A DNA stretch of 64,000 nt, taken from NCBI GenBank assembly GCA_013399115.1, contig VXAA01003136.1, positions 114,359 to 178,358 on the forward strand, read 5' to 3'. The notes beneath the pieces were generated by a model. That model did no database searches. It was not told where the DNA came from and saw only the letters and a list, made by a program, of their open reading frames with translations. Position numbers and translations under genes: made by a program. This document shows positions 10,964-23,245 of this stretch, piece by piece. Position 1 is the first letter of the stretch. Each line of letters opens with the position of its first letter. The DNA is from Anseranas semipalmata (taxonomy: Eukaryota; Chordata; Aves; Anseriformes; Anseranatidae).

Positions 10964-13900
10964 GGTGCCCATCACCACATGGTAACTGGGCTCTGTGCTT
11001 CACAGAGGGCTGTCCTTCAGTTGTCATTGCTTTGTGTCAAGGGGCTGCATTTTTCTGTTTTATTTTTTAAATTTGCAGTATTCTGGAGATAATTTCATGA
11101 TTTGGAGGGATTGAATTGCAAATAATATTTTGGTAAACATTTTTTTTTATTATTTTGGTAAAGTTTTTTTCTCATTTAGGGAGCAATAAACAAAAGTATG
11201 CATAAAAGAAAAGGCAAAGGTGGAGGCAAAACTACATTTCTTTTAATGGTAAATATAAATTCCATCTTTCCTGTAGTGTGGGAGCTGAACCATATAGAAA
11301 GAATCTGTCCTTCGGTAGTCTTTGGATATGTATATTCATTTCTTGCCTACATTTTGATTGGTACATCAATTTTATTGTTCATATTCAATATCCATAAATG
11401 ATCTTCAGTTAAACATTCCATACTCAGTAATATTTGTATAAACTGTACAGTAACATGCTTATTTGTATTCCATAATACTTGTATAGTTTTACACAGACGT
11501 GTATGTATGTACATACAGTGTACAGTATGATGTATCCATCACACCTCTGTGTAATGAATACAAGGATAGTACTGTATGGTGTTGGGATTAAATTAAGAAG
11601 TCAGGGTTCCTGAAGACGAAACATCCCAGACAATGAAATAGTTCCCAAGGGAATAATCTCATACTTTATCCTTCNAAATTCCAAGCAGTAGAAAAAAAAA
11701 TCAAAATGAAAAAAGTTTAGTGGATTTGAAAATGATTGTAAGTTTGGCAGCCTTGGTAGGATTTTCAGTGGGACAATGAAAAGCTTCCCATGGGACTATA
11801 AAGTAATCCTGGGAAATGCTTTCCAATTTCAAAAGACTCTGTTATCCCACTCTGTACGTTGCATCTCCCTTCAGTCCTCATTGAGCACCCCCAGATGAAA
11901 TCAAGGCAATGACTATGCTGCAGGCTGGCCTCAGAAAGACTCTTCTAACATGTTGTGCCAGAATCTAAGGACAGCATAAAAAAAGCATTCCTTCCCCCAT
12001 TACTGTGATTGCAGGCCAATCAGTCAGTCAGATATCCCCGCAAAGTGCCCTGCATGCCAGGCAAAAGCTTTTGAAACCTTCAGTCTAATTGCTGTCTGCT
12101 TAGGTCTTCCACTGCAAACGAAGCCATGTCTCTGGATACCATTTACAACCCAGCGCAGTGGACACAAGGCTCATATTAGTGGTTCAAAGCCTTTGGAAAA
12201 TACATCACAAAACACACAGGAAGTTGTTATTTTCTAGAGTTACTGTATATTCATACATTATCCTCTTGTTCCGTAGACTTATCCAAGTAAAAAAAAAGTC
12301 AGTTTTGTAGTTGACAGGGTAGAAACTCTTTAATTTGGAAGGTCTGAAAGTTACTCTCGTATTTCTTAGAACAATAAAATTTTTCAGTTACACCAAGAAA
12401 ATCTTTGAGGATGAGTTATATTAATCCAAAATAGTTTTAAGCATGTAAAACTCAGAATTGCCCCCCACCCCACTTTTACTGTATGCATACGCATTGCATA
12501 GTAGTAACTTTGTAAAATTTTATATCCCTGTAAAGTCAGATTACTTTCTTACATTGCTTTACTAAATAAGGCCTGTGGTGCAAAGCCTGGAGAGGGAGGA
12601 GCTTTCTGTGGTCACCTTTTTGTGAACCTTGGGGAGTCTGCAACTCTGTTAAGAGATCCCCATTGACAAACTCTTTATGGAGGAGAAAGCTTGCCTTCAT
12701 TTACTGGTGAATAAGCAGAAATGACAGTGTAGGTCAGACCCTGTTGAATTTTGATATGTAACAGCTTAGCATTTTAGTCGGATGCTGTTAAAATTTAAGT
12801 CTGCAGATAAATGCAGTTACTTTGAGTAATATAAGAGCAAAAGAATAGACCCAAACATACTAAGTTTCTGTTGTTTCACTCCCCCCAGTAAACCTTTTTC
12901 TCTTTGCCCAAAGGAGTCTGTTGTGGTGTCAGAGGAGCTTGCCTGTTTACCCAGGAAGCCAGTGTTACATGTAGTTTTTCAGGCTTTCTAGGTGGGGCTT
13001 TAAACTTCTTTTATTTCATTTATTTTGGGAAGGAATCCCTAATTAAACAGACAAGACCTGTTTTGTTGCTCTGAACAGCTGCAAAGGAGTTGCACTAGAA
13101 AGCTTAAAATCACTGAAAGGATGTGCTTTTTACTAATTCGGTGCAATAAAACAGACCTTACTGAGAAGGCTAGAGCTGGAGAATCTCTGACAGATGACAA
13201 ATGGTTGGGTCAGATCCTGTGTTCATTATCTGGCAAAACTTGCCAGTAAAATCAGAAGTGGTTTTGTTGGAGTAGAAGATCTTCAGGATTGTACCCACTA
13301 TTTGAACATTTGCGAATCTGCACTGTACGCACACTTCATTTTTTAAATAAATATTGGCCAAAGCTAACATATTCATATGTAGGGTTTGGATTGAAATCAA
13401 ATTTGGAATATGTCAGAATATAGGGTTTTTATATTGGCCCATCGCTTATTTTTACAGTTCCCAAGGCACAGTTCAGATTTTCAGAGGCTGAAAGGGAGAA
13501 AAAAGAAAATTAGTATTAAGGAAGATTAATAGCAAATGGCTATAATATTAGAGTAGTTATAGAGTTAGAATATTGCCACTTGTAAAAACATTTTAAAGTG
13601 GAAAACATTTTACATCATTAGAGAAATATATTCAATACAGCTTTGAAGGGTATTGCTTCAAAATAATTTCAGTAGAAATCACCAATATGGCAGATGGAGC
13701 ATAAAAAAAAAAAAGTATTCAAGTTTACCAGTGCCTGGAAGATCTTTTAAATGGATGTTATACCTTGTGATTCACAAAGAATGTGACACTGATACTTCTC
13801 ACTTAACTTGTGATGTAATTAGTAATATTGAAATACACTTTAATAATATACAACAAGAATTTCACACACACACAAAAAAACACCACTAGTAAGCAAAAAT

Positions 13901-14489
13901 GTGTATTTATAAATACTAATTTCACTAACAGAAGTTAGAGCATGGATCTTTTGGATTTAGTTTCAGGGTCTTCTGTTTATCGTATGTTTTAAATCAAAAT
14001 AAAATCAGGATGCAAGTTCAAGTAGGAACAGGATGCTGCTGTCTTCAGTAAATGGTGCTTGTGAAATTAGGAAGATAGGTGGAAAAGACATTGTGACTGC
14101 TGGAAAACCCTTCTTAGCCATCAATACAAAGAACAATTTTTAAAATGAAATATTTTTGATATATTGCCAGACACCATTCAAGTAAAAAGGTTGTTATACA
14201 AAATACATTACTGTTAGTTTACCTGCAGTCTTATGCTTGCATTTTAAAAGGAGCATAGCAAAGTAAGATAAAGGATAGCATCACTGGGAGATTGAAAATT
14301 GTGAAATAAGATGACAGAGGAATAAAATAAGATGTTAGGCTTAAAAGTTTCAACAGATATATTCTTAATCAAGTAGCACCTCACGCAGAGTAAGCCACCT
14401 GAAATAGAGGTGGAGAGCCATGGAGGTAGTATTGGTAATATCTGCAGCATTAATAGCCACGAAAGACAGGAAGGCCTCTGGTTTGGGCT
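10964..14489. other. AT-rich DNA with a conserved-element-like block
   Basis: No gene is supported. Items seen: a 14-bp perfect palindrome TGTATGTACATACA near 11504-11517; a single undetermined base at 11675; a denser, less AT-rich block at 12880-13155 described in the findings; a 12-A run at 13703-13714; and a short CA run at 13865-13873. Reading frames here (up to 78 codons) are not recognisable. Confidence 0.5.
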
Positions 14490-14536
14490 TTTTTTTTTTT
14501 NNNNNNNNNNNNNNNNNNNNNNNNNNNTTTTTTTTC
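14490..14536. other. Assembly gap (27 N) inside a T homopolymer
   Basis: Eleven T (14490-14500), 27 N (14501-14527), then another T run. The true sequence is probably a longer T homopolymer or T-rich repeat that the assembly did not resolve. The N count should not be taken as a real length. Confidence 0.95.
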
Positions 14537-14610
14537 TTTTTCAGTTAATAGGGAGGTATTAATACAAGAAATTAACATAAATGGGAAAGGTTTTTAGAAC
14601 CATATAGTGG

Positions 14611-14654
14611 TGTTTTGTTTTGTTTTGTTTGTTTTTTGTTTTGTTTTGTTTTTC
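14611..14654. repeat. (TTTTG)n repeat
   Basis: Tandem GTTTT units with minor interruptions, about 75 bp after the N gap. It is similar in composition to the tract at 10917-10963 and to that at 42497-42536. Confidence 0.85.
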
Positions 14655-14932
14655 CTGTCCAGTATCTGCTCTCATGCACTCATTAATGTTTCAAGTGTAA
14701 AAAAATGCAGTTTTTTGCAACATGTGTCTGGAAGTTGACTGAGTTTGCGTGTGGGAGAAAAGATAGACTTGCTGTGGTTTTGTTTTTTGTTTCCTGATCA
14801 GTCCCTTGCCAAGATTAAACTTTACCGATGGGTAAAATGATGACTGCACATTTGCTGCCTAGATTGTGATCAGAAACACTTCAGTAGTAGTGGAGCACAA
14901 ATAACTGCTGCTATAGAAACAAAGCTGGGGAG

Positions 14933-15097
14933 ATGGCCACCGCCTGGTCCTGCGATGACTTACGTGCCGGACGGCATCCGGCTGGATCCATCAGGGCTAC
15001 ATTTTCTGCAAGGCAAAAGGTCGTGGAGGCTGCAGCAGGGAAGCCTTTCAGCAGCGTATGGCTGCAGGAGGGAGGGAGGGATGAGGTAATCCTGTAA
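14933..15097 (+). other. CpG-rich patch with a 54-codon open frame
   Basis: This is the most CpG-dense short patch I noticed in the window: eight CpG between 14940 and 15057, in a background with very few. It contains an ATG at 14933 in a favourable start context (G at -3 and G at +4). The frame of 54 codons ends at TAA 15095-15097. Before the stop there is a plausible splice donor, GAG then GTAATC, at 15085/15086. The encoded peptide is Ala/Arg/Gly-rich and starts MATAWSCDDL; I do not recognise it. A minus-strand frame (14911-15147, 78 codons) overlaps it, so open frames may simply follow from composition. It could be a small unmethylated element, a non-coding RNA exon, or chance. I do not call it a gene. 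Confidence 0.25.
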
Positions 15098-18000
15098 AGC
15101 AAGCAGAGTTGGTTAAATAATGCCTTGAAACTTCCAGTTCCCAACAATGGTCAGAGATCAAGCTCTGTTTGTATATACAGGGTTGAAGGTTAACCAGTAA
15201 CTAAAGTCTTCCCTGATTGCCACAGGTTTACATTTTCTCTGTCACTGATGTTTGCCAAGTGGGATTTTGTGAGATTAGAAAGAATACAGCTGGGCAAACG
15301 GGTATATTATAGGGCTTACCCAAACAGAGTTAAAAAAGAGGACCACAGTGATATGGGTGCACGTTGTGAGTTCAGACCAGTTGGAGAGGCCCGATGGATC
15401 ATGTAACAAGTAAGGGCTAAATTCAGACAATTTTAAAGGGCACTCTGTAGTTGAAAGACCACGCTTCCCTCTCATTTCATATTTCAAAGAAGTTACAGCA
15501 GCACATAAGAATACTACCATTAAAAGAAGATACAAAGGGAATTTTTATATTTTCCCCAGTGTACTCCATGTGCCATTTGACAGCACTTTTCAGAAAGTTA
15601 GTTTCTCTCCTTGCATTCTTTAATATTAATATCACTTGCTGAGAAGATCCTGATAGTCAAAAAGCCGTGTCAGTAACTTCTCTCAATAAACAATACTAAT
15701 GACAATAATAAGCAGCACATGATATATAATAGTGATGGTTTAGCCTAGTAATTTTTCAAAGAACTGATAATGGACTGAAAGATTATTTCCTTTATGGAAA
15801 TGGTCTCCTTTGGCACTTTGTTACTTTCCTTTCTTTCAGCCAAGCAGAACTGGCTAATTCATCTCCATTCTTTATGCTTCTGCTATTTCTGCAAGCTCTG
15901 AAGAGAGATTAACAAATGTTTATTGATGAGATATGTGATCTTGTTTCCATCACATTTGGCTGTTGAACTTAACTTCATTGCTGTTTACAAAAAGAATTAT
16001 TTATATTAACTTAAATTTTGCTGAGGTAGAAGTTATTTCTGATACTAATAAATGGTCTGGTGCCAACCACAGAAAAGAGAATTTTGAGATATATAAGCCT
16101 ATTTCCTATTCCAGCATGTCCATGCATCCGGCACCCAGTACAGAGTTGCTCTTTTACTATGGTTGATAAGTAACAGTAAGGATTGGTGCAAAGGGGTGAG
16201 CTTTGGTAATAATTTCTTACTCAGAAACTTCGTGCTCAGCAGAAACTGAAAGTAAATATAATTTCTCATATCTAGCAGCAAGAATTACTAAAGGTTGCCT
16301 CGGTGTGCTTAGCACGTAGCAGGATAGGTTTTAAGACAGATGAATTAGATGAATTACTGCTTAGATGAATTACTTTGCATGAATAATACTCTTCTCAAGA
16401 ATATTCTACAGAAATACTGAGTCACCTATTATGACAATATAAAGTTTTGCCTGTTATCTATTATATGCATCACTGGAATATGATGTATTTACTTTTTAAA
16501 GCAAATTTGAGTAAATGAAGTCTCTTAAGTTTGTTTGCATTGTTATTGTATTAAAGGCAGAGAACTAAAATGGAATTCAACAACAGAAGTTCAAAATCTA
16601 AACTGAACTCCTGAAAGAATGACTATTTCTTTCAAACAGTGAATAACGTTTCTAAAAATCAAACTCCTCCATACTAGCACATGCTGAACAGTACTTTACT
16701 TCGGACTCTCAGAGATTATCAGTTGATGTAAGAGTAGCAGACTCTAGCTCTCGAAACTGTCTTTAAATTTATTAAAATGCTTTTCACACACTTATTGATT
16801 TGTAGAACTGTGAGAATGTGCTAAATTGACAGCCATTATGAATTTCCTTCCTGAACCCAAACTGAGCTACCCTTGCTTTTTGTAGCATACACTGTTGCAC
16901 TTCTTAGGTCCTGCGGAAGTTAAAACTTGAATGAAACTATCTGCATAGTATGTACAGAAAAGGATCATCACAGAGTCTGGATCTGAAACACAGGGCTTCG
17001 TTTCTGTAGTGGCGACTGAATTGTGTAACAATATCTCAGACTGAGTTTCATGCAATTTGCGCATGAATAATTTCTGCTTTCCAAGCTTCATTTCTTCAGC
17101 ACAGCTTCAAAGATAAGATTTTTTTACCATTGCATTTTATCTGAACTAGATTATCAAGATTTTTGATGCATTCCCTTAAATTAAAAGTATTTTATTTACT
17201 CTTAAATATCTGCATTTGTGTTCTCAATTAATGTCACATAGAAACACTTCCAGCCAGGTGTTTAAATCTCTCTTCTCACTTGTGCTCTTGTAGCTGGAAA
17301 TGTATCATAAATTTTCACTTAATTCTACTTTGTAACAAGCCAGTAAAAAAAAATCAAGGGCTTAAGAACTGTAAGGTCAAAGTCCACCTATTGTAGCATT
17401 CTGTTTACTGACCCTCACACCATGGAAAGAGATAAGTGATTAAGGCTTTTTAAATTAAGGTAATTAAAAAATTAATTATATCTTTCATCTTAGGTCTAAC
17501 ATATAGTGAGCAAAACAAAAGACCTATAAAAGCAGCTAGTAAGTAAATATTTGTGTGTGAAGGACTAAGTAAAGGTAATATTAAGTATTAGTTAACATTA
17601 AGTAAACCTTTGCTTACTAATGAAAGTTAATAGGCTGGATTCAAAAACAGCTTTTAGAGCACTTCAAAATTACTTTTGGTGTTGTCAAGAAGTAAATAGC
17701 TTTTCTTATGTACTCTTACCTTAGTAGCAAAGGAGTACTAAGGTTTCAATGCTAGCACAGGTGGGCACCTTCCCTTATTCATCAGGCAAACTTTTAAAAA
17801 GGAACAGTTAAATAGTTAAGATATTGAGACCATTGAGAGGGCAGTCACATTTTTCTTTAGCGAATCTGTTAAAATGTTTGAGCAAATTTAGCTGCAATTC
17901 TGTTGAAACTGTGTGAGTGACATCTTCACAGCGTTGTAGTCAAGCTAATCAGTTTATCACTCCATGTTTGTGTATTGTTGAATAAATTCTTGAGTATGGG

Positions 18001-19838
18001 ATTCATTATGAGATGGTCTCCCCTGGGATCTCTTTCATGGGAATAAGTCAGCTCTGATCATTAATACGGGCAGAGCTACCTGAATACTACTGGCTAAATA
18101 CTGACCAACTTCTGAGAAAAAAAAATACTATGTCAGCAGATTTCATTATTAATTTATGTTTTTGTGCTAATGACTTCACTGTTAGAATTATATACATGAA
18201 AAATTGTTGATTTTAAGATTTTAGTGTTAAAACTCTTGGAAAAAAAATCATACTTCTTAGGCTGCTGATTAACACTGTTCAAAGTGCTTCTTTGGGTGGT
18301 CAGGGAAGTTTGGTGTAAAAATACAGTTTACCCATAGGCTCTTACAATGCTCCTTTATGTTTTGTAAAACCAACAAAGAATGTTAAATCTCTTTATTCTA
18401 ATCCAATTTACAAAATGGTCCTGTAATCCCCTAGAACGTGAACCATTTCTTTTAATGTGAACCATTGTATAAGGTAACAGAAGTCTAGCCAAGGCTGAAG
18501 TAAACGCGATGCCTGTCAATGTAAAGGAGTTGATTCTGCACAAATAAAGAGATGTTTCCATGAAGTGTCAAGTCAGAATAGTTATGTGACAATAAGACTT
18601 CTATCAACTTCTACACGATGTGGTCATTTATGATAAAATTTTGTACTTGGATGTAGATGTTTTAGGAAAGAATTTGATCCAACAGTTTTATCCTGATGTA
18701 TCGGTATGTATTTTGGGAGTGATACAGGGGCAAGCTATTTTACTTACCCTCTCAAAGATAAGGAAGTCTCTCATAAAGGCACTTTGTTTTCTTTGCCTGG
18801 CTTTTATATGTTTAGTTTGTTGTTGGTGGTGTGCTTTTGTAATCCATTTCATGGATCTAAACCTGAAACATCAGAGACTTCAGTCTCTGCATTTTCTCCA
18901 GCATAAAACACTGGAGATTAATGAAAGTAGTGTGGCATATGTGACTCTGAATGTAGGTAATTAGCACTTTGTGTCATCTTCAGGCAGTCTGCATAACACA
19001 TTAAAAAGAATAGCTTGAAGTGTACATGTGACCTCTGCATGCTAGTGGGGCCTTACCTAATTTTTCATTAGTATCTGACTAGGGCCTTAATGGACATATT
19101 TCCTCTGCCTTGTAACTTCTTCTTCAAATTGTACAAAATATATTCTTAACAAATTAGAAAGAAGTTAAAACCATAACACAATATAAAAATTCTGGAGTCA
19201 AGACATAGCTATCCATTATGGTACTGATATGTCTTCCACAAGACCTTGTTTGTCAGCTCTGTGTGCTTCAAAACACAAAAATGAGGATTTTGAGAGGGCA
19301 TGATTTTATAAAATGAGTAACAATAGACATAAATTATTTTCTCTGTTCCATTATTATTCTGATTGTTTTGTAGTTATGTTTCTGTGATCTGTTGGTGGAC
19401 TTTGACTTTGTTTAACCGAGACATACAATGAAGAGTCAGGTTATAGAAATAGTCCAGTCAAGTAGTGACTCTGGCAGTCTGATTAGCCACGTTCTGTCAT
19501 GCCATGCAGTTGTGTGTTTTATTATCTATAATAATTTGTGTTTATTGGTGTTGTTAAAATCATGATAACTCACAAACCTCTACTAAAATTGTCATGAAAA
19601 ATAATAAGGCATACAGCAGTAATTTCAAACTAATATCTATAGAGAGGGAGATTTTGCTAGGAGGAACAAAATAAAGTTCTCTAATGTACAACCATCCTGT
19701 TGGAATGTTTAAAAACAAATAAAAAGGCTTGTTGATATATAAAATAAATTTGAAAACAGAAAATAATCATTTTATTTCTGTGAAAAACATGTTTTGGTAG
19801 GTTGTGAATTGGATGTAGAAACCAGGGCTCAGCTTGAA
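15098..19838. other. AT-rich DNA without recognised genes
   Basis: About 4.7 kb. A 14-base direct repeat (TTAGATGAATTACT) occurs twice with period 16 near 16345-16374. A weak AT-rich inverted repeat centred on GTTAAC lies near 17565-17615. The 114-codon frame at 18620-18964 encodes a hydrophobic stretch but matches no family I know. No CR1, exon or RNA gene is visible. Confidence 0.5.
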
Positions 19839-19857
19839 TAAATAAATAAAAATAAAG
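19839..19857. repeat. (AAAT)n microsatellite
   Basis: A short run of AAAT units, with one unit expanded by an extra A. Confidence 0.75.
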
Positions 19858-22800
19858 TTTTGCCACACAATGATTGTAATCCTTTTTAAATAATTGCAGT
19901 CTTTCAGGCTTATACCTTAGGTATTGAGTAAAATGGATATAAATGAGACAAAGGAAAGCGAGATACAACAAGACCTGGCACTAATGAGTTAAGCATACCT
20001 TTCTGCAATTAAATTGCTTTATATGTGTTACAACAGCAGGTAGATTTTATCATATTTCTTTTACAAAAGATCTTGTGTTGCCTTCATTTCTATATCATCT
20101 GCACTGCTTTCTGGAGAGATACTAAAAGTTGTGCCCATGATGTGTATTTTTCTTTTTCTCATCCTGTCTGTGAGCTGAAAATTCACTGGATAGTACACTG
20201 TTTGGTTTTGGTAGAATTTGTTTCTAGAAGCAATAAATCCTATTTAAAAATGGATAAGCTGATGTGAGAGGTCAGGACAAGGAGGATGTCATGCATTTGG
20301 AAAAAGAGGTGGAAATATTTGTGATGACGCATAGTTTCTGATTGAGCTCATTCCTCAGTTTGTGACTGGCCTCCAAAAAAACTTCATTTTCAGCACAAAC
20401 AAGCTGTTCCCTTGCATTAGACAGTATCATGACAGAAAATTCTTGACTATTTGCTGCCAGTCAGCGTTTTGTCTCATTCTGTAAGTGGTCTTTCACATTA
20501 TCTTTGTCACAGGTCACCGAGTGTTTTGAAGGTAAAGACCTTTACTTGATTTCAGGGAGGAAGGCAATGCAGAGCATGGAGAACAGGTGTGATGGATTTG
20601 TTGTAATCCATGATGCTTGAAGTGCTGTACTGACAGATATTTTAAAGACCATTATGCATTGTTGAAGTGGAGACGGGAGGCACAAATACTGCGTATAACT
20701 AAGGAAAAGCTGGAAGAGTTTTCTCTCGCCTAAAGATGGTCAAAATGTAATGAATAGATGTAGCTGTTACAAGTGTTTGGTAACAAAAAGAAATTTAGGA
20801 GTAGTCCTAAACTGTGTACTCGGATGATCACTGCCATGAAATACAAACAGAGGTATGTGCCATCTTTATGTTCCTGACACATTTATGTCATTTTCTTAGT
20901 TCATGTAGGTGTAGGAAATATTTTGAGAGAGAATAGGTCTTTCTGACAGTGTAAATGAGGAGTATAAGGATGGATGTGCAGTTTCCTGTTACTGTTATTT
21001 AAAGAGAATGATTTAAATCATTTCATCACATTCCCTTTGGATCCCTGCCATACCCTGGGACTGATGATGCTGGATTACGCTGGAAGATCAGGAGGATGAG
21101 AATGGATATCTGCTCACTGACAGTAGACCTTCCATCCATCTCTTTAAAGTTCGTCCTGTCATCTGTGCTGGCCTTGATCCCAAATGTGATGGATCAAGAT
21201 TATTGGCTTCAACTGAAGGAATTATATTGCTCTCTGGCTGCCATTTCAGACCTATTCAGATCTGATATACAGGGTAGTGCTAAGACAGAATTTTTCTATC
21301 TGGGGATTTTTCAAGTGTTAGTCCAAATACTGCATGCCCTAGGGAAGAAAGGAATATATCTGCCATAACTCAAACATGAGTTATTTCAGCCATGAGTGGC
21401 TGCACTTGCTTGTGACCTTTTTTTCATCAGTTAGGCAGCTAATCTATTTGCAAAAACTTTTGGGGAATGCACCTATGCAATCTCCAGTATTCCTTGAGCA
21501 GAGTGAACTCTTCAAACACGCCAGGAGTGTTTGAACTCCGAATGCAGGCCAGTTATCTCTTGCCTAGTACAGGAGGAATTGGACTACCTAAGAAGCCCTA
21601 AATGTATGTAGTGTTTTCACCAAAACCAGATGATAGTTCTTTACATTAACGTGCATTTATGCAGTACTGCCCATATCAAAAGATCTGTATATTTTACACC
21701 TCAGCCAGTTAAATTTGCAGGCTCTGGCCCTGATCTGGAGACCTCTGACACAAGTATTTCCATTATCCTCACTGGACTTGGTAGTCCTAGCTATATGGAC
21801 AGCAAAGATTTCATATGCCATGCACATGAAACTGCCCCTGTTATGGATTATAGCAGCTCACAGGAGCGGACAACAATAATGTATACTGATTTAATGAAAC
21901 AAATGTTGCAGCTAATTGAAATTACAATAGAAATGTAATTAGATAAAGAGGACAGTAATCCTCAGAGCTGTCAGTTACACTCAGAGCTGACAGTTAACAC
22001 TGTCCTCTTGGAAATATAAATCAAAACAAAACAAAAAATCCATAATAAGTTAGTAAAGTAGTAGAAAGGCTTGATGTTAAAATGGTGTCTCATGTTAGAA
22101 GAAGTTCACTTCCTGAATCACCAGTACCAGTTTTCTCATCATCATCATCTTTGCATACCTTCTAGTCAAGTTCCAAGAGCACTAGTGGCTTTTCTCCTTT
22201 TCAACTCAGAATGTTCAGAACATGAAAACTGTTGCTCTAAAATGAGTGGTGACAGTTTTGACCTACTCAGTCTGTACTACCAGCTGGTCAGACATAAGTC
22301 ACTTTTGGTCTGGAGTGCCCAATGGCAGGATTAGCCACATACTGTGCTTCATTGAACAACTCCCCTCAGCCTGTGCTCCTTAGCTCAGCCTCTGTAACAC
22401 ATTAATGTGACCAAACACATCCCATACAAAAGCTGTTTTGTTTCTAGTTAGCTGAAGTGTTGGCACTGGGCTTTCTCACTAAACCTAATTGTATAGGCAT
22501 TAACATCAAGAAAAAGAATTTTTATTCAAATGCTACTTTGCGTCCAGTATTAGTGTCTGCAGATTGAACTAGCTTGCTGCTTTCTTTTCTGCTTTCTGCA
22601 GAATAATTTGGAGAATCTGTCTTAGCGTGGCAGTTAGCAACAAGAGAAACAAATATGTTCTAACAGTATAAGGACAGACACAAAATGTACCTCATATTTG
22701 CTAAACTGTCCTGTACACCTCAAAAACATGTAAGGATTATGTGGTATACCAATTCCATAACCACCTGCAAATGGTTTAGTCGGGCAATCCACATGTTAGG

Positions 22801-23229
22801 TTACATTTTGTTTTTACATTCCTTACAGTATTTGCAATACATTTATAAAATAATAATAATAAACTTGTTTTCATCCATTAAAACCAAATGTCTCCCTTCA
22901 GGAAGTTTGTTTACTATTTTCAATACTCATCATCATATTCAGTTCTCTTTCCAGAGTACACACAGCATGTCTGCAGAATGTTCTCTAACCAAGTGGAAAT
23001 AAATTTTTCTAACAAACTGTCACTAAAAATGACAGCTCGTATCCCATGTAAACTAAACATAGAGGACCAAAGTCTCCACCTCAACTAGGTGAGCAGAGCA
23101 GTATGACAGAAGCCAGGACAACACCTTTCCTGTCTCCTTCAGACCTACAACAGTACAAAGCTGCTACCAGCTTTGCTGCTACTCATCCCCTTCACCAATT
23201 GCTCCCTTCTTCTTCTCCACCTCCCCTTG
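19858..23229. other. AT-rich DNA with two hairpins, no supported gene
   Basis: Frames at 21096-21368 (90 codons), 21630-21938 (102 codons), 22071-22334 (87 codons) and 22685-23002 (105 codons) are unrelated to proteins I know and lie in different frames with no visible splice structure. A 9-bp stem (TTCAAACAC / GTGTTTGAA, 7-nt loop) lies at 21511-21535, and a nested hairpin lies at 21947-22008. Confidence 0.5.
21947..22008. repeat. Nested inverted repeat
   Basis: Outer arms AGAGGACAGT (21947-21956) and ACTGTCCTCT (21999-22008) are perfect reverse complements. Inside them CTGTCAG (21968-21974) and CTGACAG (21987-21993) are also perfect reverse complements. The interior also has a direct duplication of CTCAGAGCTG-like sequence. 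The whole can fold as a two-tier stem-loop on one strand or a cruciform in the duplex. Confidence 0.85.
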
Positions 23230-23245
23230 TTTTTTTTTTTTTTTT
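23230..23245. repeat. T homopolymer (16 T)
   Basis: A T run following a CT-rich stretch. No retroposon body is recognisable on either side. Confidence 0.85.

Noticed and set aside
17565..17615. AT-rich inverted repeat centred on GTTAAC as a transposon terminus
   Set aside because: Complementarity is patchy and expected in AT-rich sequence. No target-site duplication or matching partner was seen.
18620..18964. 114-codon frame with a hydrophobic Cys/Leu/Trp stretch as a possible membrane protein
   Set aside because: T-rich DNA gives hydrophobic codons by composition. No promoter, splice context or family similarity is visible.
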